Assembly: GCF_026262505.1 (NCBI RefSeq)
Contig: NC_067207.1
Span: 25,574,082 to 25,638,081 of the forward strand
From: Trichomonas vaginalis G3
Lineage: Eukaryota; Parabasalia; Trichomonadida; Trichomonadidae
Length of the DNA: 64,000 bases
Reading direction: 5' to 3'
This document shows, one piece after another, positions 20,910-28,900 of this stretch. Made by a program: the position numbers and the translations under genes. The notes below the pieces were generated by a model, which had not been told where the DNA came from, ran no database searches, and saw only the letters and a program-made list of their open reading frames with translations. Positions within the stretch are counted from its first letter, which is position 1; every line of letters starts with the position of its first letter.

Positions 20910-21292
20910 TTGGGTGTTAAAGAAGAATTTTTTTCGATGAATTCTTTGATGATGTAATTGGCTAACAATTCTTCACCGTGATCACTGATAGCACGATTGA
21001 TCAAAGATGCAGCCGTCTTTGGGTTAAATTCTGGGTCAAGTTCGTATTTTTTACGGTAATTATATAAGGTGGCAGGACAAACGTTTGTACTCTTGGCGAG
21101 AATTTCTATGAGACCTTTGTTAGCTGGATCAAAGCTGTCTTCAATGAGGCTCATTAGGAGAGATACTTGAGTGTCTGACAAATTTGCTGCATTTAACTTT
21201 TGCCTTGGAACAAGTTTGCCTAGTTGCAGGAGTTTCTCTGCAATGTGTTGCGGAATGGATTCCAGATTGGGTATATCTGGTTCTTCATCCAT
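20879..21292 (-). CDS. Transposase N-terminal DNA-binding frame
   Basis: 137 codons beginning MDEEPDIPNLESIPQH. Residues 60-90 look like a helix-turn-helix (LIEILAKSTNVCPATLYNYR), as expected at the N-terminus of pogo-like transposases. The frame overlaps the catalytic frame by 31 bases and lies in the +0 frame relative to its -1 continuation. The normal coding sense fades after residue 125, where a run of seven A occurs. Either an indel in the A-run split the gene, or ribosomes shift frame there. Confidence 0.75.
   Translation of the reverse strand: MDEEPDIPNLESIPQHIAEKLLQLGKLVPRQKLNAANLSDTQVSLLMSLIEDSFDPANKGLIEILAKSTNVCPATLYNYRKKYELDPEFNPKTAASLINRAISDHGEELLANYIIKEFIEKNSSLTPKCAECLSRCS
20927..20933 (-). 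promoter_or_regulatory. Possible -1 ribosomal slippery heptamer
   Basis: On the minus strand the zero frame reads GAA AAA AAT, which gives A AAA AAT, a canonical -1 slippery site, exactly where coding sense passes from the DNA-binding frame to the catalytic frame. The -1 frame is open from here. A plain one-base indel in the A-run would look the same. Confidence 0.35.
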
Positions 21293-21341
21293 TTTTTTTT
21301 TGTTGGGCCATGAGTTCGAGGTTTGTTAGGTACCAATTTTC

Positions 21342-21372
21342 AAAAACGATACGAGAGGAATATATCGTTTTT
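21342..21372. repeat. Hairpin beside transposase start
   Basis: AAAAACGATA and TATCGTTTTT are inverted around an 11-base loop, about 50 bases upstream of the transposase start. This could be part of a transposon end or a regulatory hairpin. Confidence 0.45.
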
Positions 21373-21399
21373 ATTTTTTTTAAAATATAAGTAAAGGGG

Positions 21400-21669
21400 T
21401 TTGTATTGTTATCAATCTAAGGATGATGCTAACTTCTAGGTTTTGTATGACTGGCTTATGATTTGACTAAAGAATCTCTTGAAAATCTGACAATGCGTGG
21501 AATCTGGAGAAATGCAGCAGTTTGTATTGTTATCAATCTAAGGATGATGCTAACTTCTAGGTTTTGTATGACTGGCTTATGATTTGACTAAAGAATCTCT
21601 TGAAAATCTGACAATGCGTGGAATCTGGAGAAATGCAGCAGTTTGTATTGTTATCAATCTAAGGATGAT
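21400..21669. repeat. 121-bp tandem repeat
   Basis: Two complete units and part of a third begin at 21400, 21521 and 21642; the units appear identical by eye. They start TTTGTATTGTTATCAATC. No coding sense and no relation in sequence to the 122-bp or 124-bp families. Confidence 0.9.
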
Positions 21670-21940
21670 GCAATCGACATTAATAATTTCATTTTCACTC
21701 ATATCATTGTTGTTATTTCATCTTCTAAATACATTATTTGCTTCCATTCTCTGAGCACAATATCTCACAGCTTCCATGTTAGGGCCGGCACACTAACACA
21801 TCATGCAATGAGAATAGCTCGTAGAGCAATAAAGAAAAATGAAGTTATAAATAAACTATAGAATTTAAACGTATAAATTTAAATGTGTTAACGTCATTTT
21901 GAAGTGAATTTTACGATATCAAACTATAGTTAATCTTGGA
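21670..21940. other. Spacer between two tandem arrays
   Basis: AT-rich, with a GC-rich patch near 21781-21795. A 72-codon frame here is not convincing. Nothing else seen. Confidence 0.45.
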
Positions 21941-22678
21941 GCAATCTCTTTTCTGATTGCAGGCAGAGTTCTGCATCCTGAGGACTTTGCCTTGCAGATA
22001 TGCTTGTAATCACTACGTGAGCAACTTGGTGTTGCAAGTTGCTGTCTTTACCGGTTACTCTGCTGCAATCTCTTTTCTGATTGCAGGCAAAGTTCTGCAT
22101 CCTGAGGACTTTGCCTTGCAGATATGCTTGTAATCACTACGTGAGCAACTTGGTGTTGCAAGTTGCTGTCTTTACCGGTTACTCTGCTGCAATCTCTTTT
22201 CTGATTGCAGGCAAAGTTCTGCATCCTGAGGACTTTGCCTTGCAGATATGCTTGTAATCACTACGTGAGCAACTTGGTGTTGCAAGTTGCTGTCTTTACC
22301 GGTTACTCTGCTGCAATCTCTTTTCTGATTGCAGGCAAAGTTCTGCATCCTGAGGACTTTGCCTTGCAGATATGCTTGTAATCACTACGTGAGCAACTTG
22401 GTGTTGCAAGTTGCTGTCTTTACCGGTTACTCTGCTGCAATCTCTTTTCTGATTGCAGGCAAAGTTCTGCATCCTGAGGACTTTGCCTTGCAGATATGCT
22501 TGTAATCACTACGTGAGCAACTTGGTGTTGCAAGTTGCTGTCTTTACCGGTTACTCTGCTGCAATCTCTTTTCTGATTGCAGGCAAAGTTCTGCATCCTG
22601 AGGACTTTGCCTTGCAGATATGCTTGTAATCACTACGTGAGCAACTTGGTGTTGCAAGTTGCTGTCTTTACCGGTTAG
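21941..22678. repeat. 124-bp tandem repeat, six units
   Basis: Units start at 21941, 22065, 22189, 22313, 22437 and 22561; the last five are identical by eye and the first has a single difference. Each unit contains several stems: GCAATC/GATTGC, GGCAAAGT/ACTTTGCC and GCAACTT/AAGTTGC. Not coding. Sequence differs from the 122-bp family but design is similar. Confidence 0.92.
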
Positions 22679-22772
22679 CTTTTTTTGAAGTTTCTTCGCA
22701 TCTTATATAAGCTCTAGATCAATATTTATCATCAGAATTTGCATCTCATAAAGCACGATATTAATCAAATAG

Positions 22773-22826
22773 GCAAATTTCATTCGGAGTCTCTCATTAA
22801 ATGAGAAACTCCGAATGAGATTTGCT
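22773..22826. repeat. 54-bp palindrome
   Basis: GCAAATTTCATTCGGAGT is followed by its near-perfect inverse ending ACTCCGAATGAGATTTGC around a TCTCATT/AATGAGA centre. It could be a short foldback or a structured RNA element. Confidence 0.7.
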
Positions 22827-22889
22827 CTAAGGTAATGTACTTGTTATGCTTGGCCTAGAAGCAAGGAGGAAACATGTATATGGTTTGTT

Positions 22890-22950
22890 TATACTGAAGT
22901 TATCTGGAATTCTCTCAATTGAGGATTCAAATCCAGATAACAGCAGTATA
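22890..22950. repeat. 61-bp inverted repeat
   Basis: TATACTG-AA-GTTATCTGGA is mirrored by TCCAGATAAC-AG-CAGTATA with an internal CTCAATTGAG palindrome. No coding sense. It resembles a small hairpin transcript or the ends of a tiny transposon. Confidence 0.65.
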
Positions 22951-23634
22951 AGTTAATATTGTTATGCACCTCAGGTTGTTTATAGGCCCGAGAACGAGAA
23001 AAGAATTTATGGTGTGAATTGACTCGATATATACCTACGCTCTGTAAAAAATACGTTATATTTTCTTTCATATGAGAAAAATGTTTTTCTTTTTTATAAT
23101 ACTATGTGCTTTGTTACTTCATAAATTGTCTATTTATGAGAACTGAAGACTTATGATTTAGTGTTTTTGAATAAGCACATCAATATAAAGATAGAAAATA
23201 AATCGAGATATAATTTTTTGAAGGTATTATAAGGGTGGAGGTAGTAGGATGAATTTTTAATGTTCTATAATTTCATGGCAAATAATTAAATAGAAGTAAA
23301 ACTTTGTTTTAAGAATTGAAAATTTTAAATAAAAAAGGAATGTTAATAATGCTAATTTATTTGATAACCGGGGTGTCCCCCGGAATCAAATAAATTATCA
23401 TATCGAGAATCGGAGATCCTTGCAGTTTAAATGCTCTCCTAAGTGTCTATAACTGAATTTTAGGGCAATAACCTTATTCTAAATGTTGGGAATAAGGATT
23501 CATAACTATATTATAGCTTTCAATAAACAAAATATTTTAGTCATCAAAAATCGAATCCTAAATCAAACAAATTTCTTTGGATTCAATTATTAAAAATAAA
23601 ATAAACAAAAATACAAAATAAAAATATAAATATA
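22951..23634. other. Intergenic region downstream of kinase
   Basis: AT-rich with no gene. It contains the strong hairpin at 23354-23396 and otherwise nothing recognised. Confidence 0.5.
23354..23396. repeat. Strong 43-nt hairpin
   Basis: AATTTATTTGAT, AA, CCGGGG, TGT loop, CCCCCGG, A, ATCAAATAAATT: a 12-bp outer stem and 6-bp GC inner stem. It lies about 240 bases beyond the stop codon of the kinase gene. Possible transcript-end structure or a relic of a mobile element. Confidence 0.6.
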
Positions 23635-25893
23635 TTACTTACTACTCTGTTTGTTGTTATTAGCCTTTGCATTAAATGTATTAATGCATTCGTTTGTTAA
23701 ATTTTTCAATTCTGGTGGTGCATTTTGTTGGATGGCCTGTAATTTAATAAGAACCTTTGGATCTAGTTCTTTAGCTTCCATAGAATTAATAATATCCAAC
23801 GAGCGCGTTAATAATGTCCTTAATCTTAACAACGGCAATTTTCGCATTCCAAACATGAGGAGATTATTCAAATGATTTTTCAGAGCCTCTGTGGAGCATC
23901 CTACGAGTAATGCATGTAAAGCTTTAATGCGAAGTTTTTGATCACCAGATTTAACGAAACCAAGAAGGGTATTAATGACATCATCTGTATTTAAACATGT
24001 TGCAGCTGTTAAAGAGAGAATTGTAAGGGACATTTCAATGATATTCGGATCAGGATCATTTAACAACTGAATTACGACAAAACTAGCCATATTATCTGGT
24101 TCAGGAGGCTTTGATGATAAATTTGGTGATGATGTTGTCGTTTGGCATTGATTGGATAATATTTCAAAGAATAATTGAACTAATTGCGTCTTAAAGTTAT
24201 GTGGAGCATGCTGGATCAAGCCAACAAATTGGTTAGATATACCTGGCCATGATATGTTATTTGTATCAAGCATAGACCTAAACGTTGCAATGGAATTACG
24301 AAATGCTTCAATATGGCCTTGATTCATTGCATCTTCGATCCTTTTAACGAGAGTTGTTCCTATTTTCGATTTCGAGACACAAACGCTCTTCATGTTCATG
24401 TTTCGACGAATTAATGGAATTGGTCGTTTCAAAAACTCATTTTCGCTGCTATTCCTTGCGTGAGATACAACAGCACCTGTTTCTCTAAGAAGAACAAAGC
24501 GTTCACTGCCTGGAAAATGATATTCTGGGTCTGTAAAATAATTAATTATGTCGTGGAATGAAGGACGCTGCTCAGGAGATAAAGACCAGCATCTTTCAAT
24601 CAATGTCTTCATTTTAATTGGGGTCCCTTCTGGTATAGTTGGCCTCAAATTGTGTTCAATAACTTTTAGAGGCAAAGTTGCGGGATTTTCGTTAGCATAT
24701 GGCTTTTCTGATGTAAGGAGCTCCCAAAGTACGATACCGTAGCTATAAATATCGATCTTTTCGTCGTAATTTGGAGAACTTAGTAAAATTTCAGGGGCCA
24801 TCCAATGGGAAGTGCCAACTAACCCTGTCATTGGCACACTACTTTTCATTCTGACAAAACCGAAGTCGCTAATTTTGCCTCTTTTGTTCTCATCGATCAA
24901 AATATTTAAAGATTTCAAATCTCTGTGGATAACTCCACGAGAATGTAAGAATTCCATGCCGCAAGCGACGTCGTAAGCAATTAATGTTCGATCAGTAGGG
25001 GATAAAAACGAAGGATTTGTTGAAAGAATGTTGAATAAAGATCCGTTCTCCATAAACTTCGTTGCCAAACAGTATGGAGCTTCCTGTGTATATCCACAAA
25101 ACGGAAGAAGCGACGGATGTGTCAAAGTACTCATTGCGAAAATTTCATTTCTAAATCTTTCCATATCTGCACCAGATAGCTGCCTTAAATGTAGAATTTT
25201 AATAGCTACGACCATTCCTGTACTTTTTATTTTTCCTTTAACAACTCTGCCGCTGATTCCTTCTCCAATTTGTTTTCCAAACTCCAAATCTTCATGTTGT
25301 AGCACTAAATTTAATGAATTAGGTAATTCAGGGATGACGACAATATCCACTGGTTGGTAGTTGAATTGTATGCCAAGATTCTCAAGAGATGTCGTTCTTT
25401 CTAAAAGTTGTTTTTGGACGTCTTTTCGTGAACTTTTGTTATTTTTCTTGTGTATTTGAACAAATATTTCGCCGATTCTCTTTAAATCTACAGTTTCCTG
25501 AGGTTCCAAATCCGTTAATGCTTGATCTATGAGTGGAAGAGCAGACGCGACACCTAATTGATCGAAATCTTTCCGTAGCTCTTTAAGCATTTCCGTAAAT
25601 TGATTATAAGCTGTCTTTATAGGCGTTATTAAAATATAATGAATACAATTTTCGTATAAACACTGCGCATGCAGCTGTTTAAACTCTTGTAAGACGTCGT
25701 TTACGGATTTCATTGAAGAACTAAGTCCCCAATTCAATTTCTTCGTTGTAGTTCCTAAGAGAGGTGCTAACTTACGCATTAATTGGATAAAAGCATTTAT
25801 TTTAGAACAATGGATGAATGGGGGATTGTCTATTGTTACACATGTAGCAACATTCTGTGATAACTGAGAAAGCTGCTTGACAAAATCACCCAT
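23635..25893 (-). CDS. TKL-type protein kinase
   Basis: 752 residues, apparently whole. Residues 1-200 are a helical N-terminal region. The kinase domain spans about 205-453: glycine loop GEGISGRV (210-217), catalytic lysine in VAIK (K232), catalytic loop HRDLKSLN (323-330), DFG (343-345) and APE (366-368), all intact. The LKSLN form and HWMAPEI favour the tyrosine-kinase-like group, which phosphorylates Ser/Thr. Residues 480-752 are helical and repeat-like, probably ARM/HEAT. No membrane segment or signal peptide is seen, so it should be cytoplasmic. It is transcribed away from the gene at 25981 across an 87-base spacer. The substrate is unknown; expansion of such kinases is known in trichomonads. 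Confidence 0.93.
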   Translation of the reverse strand: MGDFVKQLSQLSQNVATCVTIDNPPFIHCSKINAFIQLMRKLAPLLGTTTKKLNWGLSSSMKSVNDVLQEFKQLHAQCLYENCIHYILITPIKTAYNQFTEMLKELRKDFDQLGVASALPLIDQALTDLEPQETVDLKRIGEIFVQIHKKNNKSSRKDVQKQLLERTTSLENLGIQFNYQPVDIVVIPELPNSLNLVLQHEDLEFGKQIGEGISGRVVKGKIKSTGMVVAIKILHLRQLSGADMERFRNEIFAMSTLTHPSLLPFCGYTQEAPYCLATKFMENGSLFNILSTNPSFLSPTDRTLIAYDVACGMEFLHSRGVIHRDLKSLNILIDENKRGKISDFGFVRMKSSVPMTGLVGTSHWMAPEILLSSPNYDEKIDIYSYGIVLWELLTSEKPYANENPATLPLKVIEHNLRPTIPEGTPIKMKTLIERCWSLSPEQRPSFHDIINYFTDPEYHFPGSERFVLLRETGAVVSHARNSSENEFLKRPIPLIRRNMNMKSVCVSKSKIGTTLVKRIEDAMNQGHIEAFRNSIATFRSMLDTNNISWPGISNQFVGLIQHAPHNFKTQLVQLFFEILSNQCQTTTSSPNLSSKPPEPDNMASFVVIQLLNDPDPNIIEMSLTILSLTAATCLNTDDVINTLLGFVKSGDQKLRIKALHALLVGCSTEALKNHLNNLLMFGMRKLPLLRLRTLLTRSLDIINSMEAKELDPKVLIKLQAIQQNAPPELKNLTNECINTFNAKANNNKQSSK

Positions 25894-25980
25894 GAGAAAA
25901 AAAAATTAATTTTTTTCTCCCCCAAAAATACTTCTTAAAAAGTGTCAGAACTTTCAGGTTTTTGCTCCAAAAAGTGACAT
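25894..25980. promoter_or_regulatory. Divergent promoter, kinase and repeat protein
   Basis: Only 87 bases separate the two start codons. The minus strand holds TCACTTTTTGG (about 25968-25978), matching the initiator consensus but lying about 80 bases before the kinase start. TGACACTTTTTAAG lies about 40 bases from it. No perfect initiator is evident for the plus-strand gene. Confidence 0.4.
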
Positions 25981-28900
25981 ATGTCAATGCGAAACAACAA
26001 TTTTTACAATAATAATCAACAGTACCCACAGCAGCAACAGCAGCAGTTTGGTCAGCAAGGTGCTGGTTGGTCTAATTCCGGCTTCAGAAATCAACAACAA
26101 GCAGCATATCAAATGGGCTCATACAATCAACCCAAACAGCAACAAATTATGTATAGTGGTATGAATTATTATGGGCAGCCTGCTCAAATGCAACAGCAAA
26201 ATCCTCAATTTGGAAATTTCAATCAAAACCCTTTACAACAACCTCAGCGTCAAGCTCCGCAAATGCAACAAGCACAACAGCAAACATTCGGAAATTACAA
26301 CCAACGCGCAAATGTTCCTCAGCAACAAATGCATTTCAATGAATTTAATACAAACTTCGGAAGGAATCAAAACCAGCGAAATATACAATCGCCACAACGT
26401 ACACAACCAGTTCAGCAGCAAGGTTTTAATACATATCAGCAATATCCGCAAACACAATCTCCGATGACAAATTCTCCTCAGAATTTTGGTGATTTCGGCG
26501 CATTCTCATCACCGCAGAAGCAAAATACGAACGCATCTGCATTCCAGATGTTCAATGCCTACGAAGAACCAAAACCTCAAACAAATCAGCCACAACCACA
26601 ACAGCAACATCCACAATACATGGTTGTCAAATCGGCCGATAACAAAGATGCTCGAAGTTTCTTTAGTAACGACGAAGAACCAAAGAAACCATCAACATTA
26701 CAACAATCACCACAAAATCAGCCACAAATGATGCAACAACAACAACAGACACAATTCCAAGGATTTGGTGGATATGAAACTCCTAAAAAGCCAGCAATTC
26801 CTCAAACTGCAACATCTCCAAAACCACAAGCACAACAACAACAATTTGGAGACTTTGGAACATTTAATACCCAACAAAAACCATCTCCTCAACAACAGAA
26901 CTTTGGAGATTTTAATGCTTTTTCATCTCCTCAAAAACCTCAACAAACTCAACAGCAATCACAGCCACAGTTTGGTGACTTTGGTTCATTTAATTCTCCA
27001 CAGAAACCTCAACAACAAATTCCATCTCAAAATCAAAATAACTTTGGAGATTTCGGATCATTTGGTACTCAACAACCAAAACAACCAAATCAACAACAAA
27101 CACAACAAATTCAACAACCACAGTTTGGAGATTTCGGAAACTTCAATTCTCAACAACCAAAACAAAATCAACAACCTGTTCAAGCGCCAGCTTCACAACA
27201 AAACCAGCCGCAATTTGGAGATTTTGGAAATTTCAATGCTCAACAACCTAAACAAACAAATCAACCAAATCAACAACAACAACCAGTTCAATCACCAGCT
27301 TCACAACCACAATTTGGAGATTTAGGAAATTTCAATGCTCAACCAAAGCAACAAACACAACAACAACCAGTTCAAGCTCCAGCTTCACAGCAAAATCAGG
27401 CACAATTTGGAGATTTTGGAAATTTCCAACAGCCAAAACAAAGTCAACAACCTGTTCAACAAAATCAGCAACAATTTGGAAACTTTAATAATTTCAATAA
27501 TCAGCCAAAACCCGTTCAATCTCAACAACAACCACAATTTGGTGACTTTGGAGGATTCAGCACACAACAACAAAATCAACCAGTTCAATCACAACCAAAT
27601 CAGCCACAATTTGGAGATTTTGGAAACTTCAATTCTCAACAACAAAATCAACAACAGTTTGGAGATTTCGGAGCATTTAATTCGACACAGACTCCAAAAC
27701 AGAGTCAAGGATTTGGAGATTTAAGTTCATTTACAACACCAAAACAAATTCCAAACAATTCAGAACAAATAACTCAACAAAAACAAATAGTTACATACTC
27801 TCCACCAGCAAAATCACATGATTTGAAAGAAGCACGCGATTTCTTTGGATCATTAAAGGAAGAGAAAGAAGAAGAAAAAGAAGAAACAAACAATACATCA
27901 ACTGAAGAACAAAATAATTCTAATCCACAAGTAAATGCATCATTTAATGAACAAAAGAATTCATCACAAAATATTGGAACTTTTCCTGCTTTTAATGAAC
28001 AAAATAATTCTACATTTGGTGAACAAAAGAAGACAGAAACTAATTCATTTTCTGGATTTGATCAACAAAATAATTCTACATTTGGAACATTTGATCAACC
28101 AAAATCAAATTCAGGAAATGTAACTCCTTCTTTCGGATCATTTGATGAACCAAAGAAATCCAATTCATCAAACACAGGAAATGCAACATTTTCTCCTTCA
28201 TTTGGTCAACAAAATAATTCATCACAAAATGTTGGAACATTCCCTGTTTTTGATGAACCAAAGAAATCCAATTCTAATTCAGGAAATGCTTCATTTGGAA
28301 CATTTGAAGAACCGAAGAAGACAGAATCAAATAATGCTTCATTTGGAACATTCCCTGCTTTTGATGAACCGAAGAAGAACACATCTAATTCAGGAAATGT
28401 TTCATTTACTCCAGCATTTAATGAACAAAAGAATTCATCACAAAGTGTTGGAACATTCCCTGCTTTTGATGAACCAAAGAAGACAGAACAAAGTTCTTCC
28501 ACTTCTTTTGGTGGATTTGGAACATTTACTCCTTCATTTGAAGAACCGAAGAAGAATCCATCAAATTCAGGAAATGCATCATTTGGAGGATTTGATCAAC
28601 CAAAATCAAATACACCAGGATTTGGAACATTCCCTGCCTTTGATGAACCAAAGAAATCTAATTCATCAAATACAGGAAATGCAACATTTTCTCCTTCATT
28701 TGATCAACAAACAGTTGGAACATTCCCTGCTTTTGATGAACCTAAAAAGAACACATCTAATTCAGGAAATGCTTCATTTGGAACATTTGAAGAACCAAAG
28801 AAGACAGAATCAAATAATGCTTCATTTGGAACATTCCCTGCTTTTGAAGAACAAAAGAAACAACCATCTCCATCATTTGGTGGATTTGATTCATTCCCTT

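Noticed and set aside
10841-22678. CRISPR-like arrays
   Set aside because: The repeats are directly adjacent without unique spacers, and the organism is eukaryotic.
22890-22950. tRNA gene suggested by a T-arm-like GGATTCAAATCC
   Set aside because: Only about 40-60 bases are enclosed by the stem, and there are no D-arm or anticodon stems.
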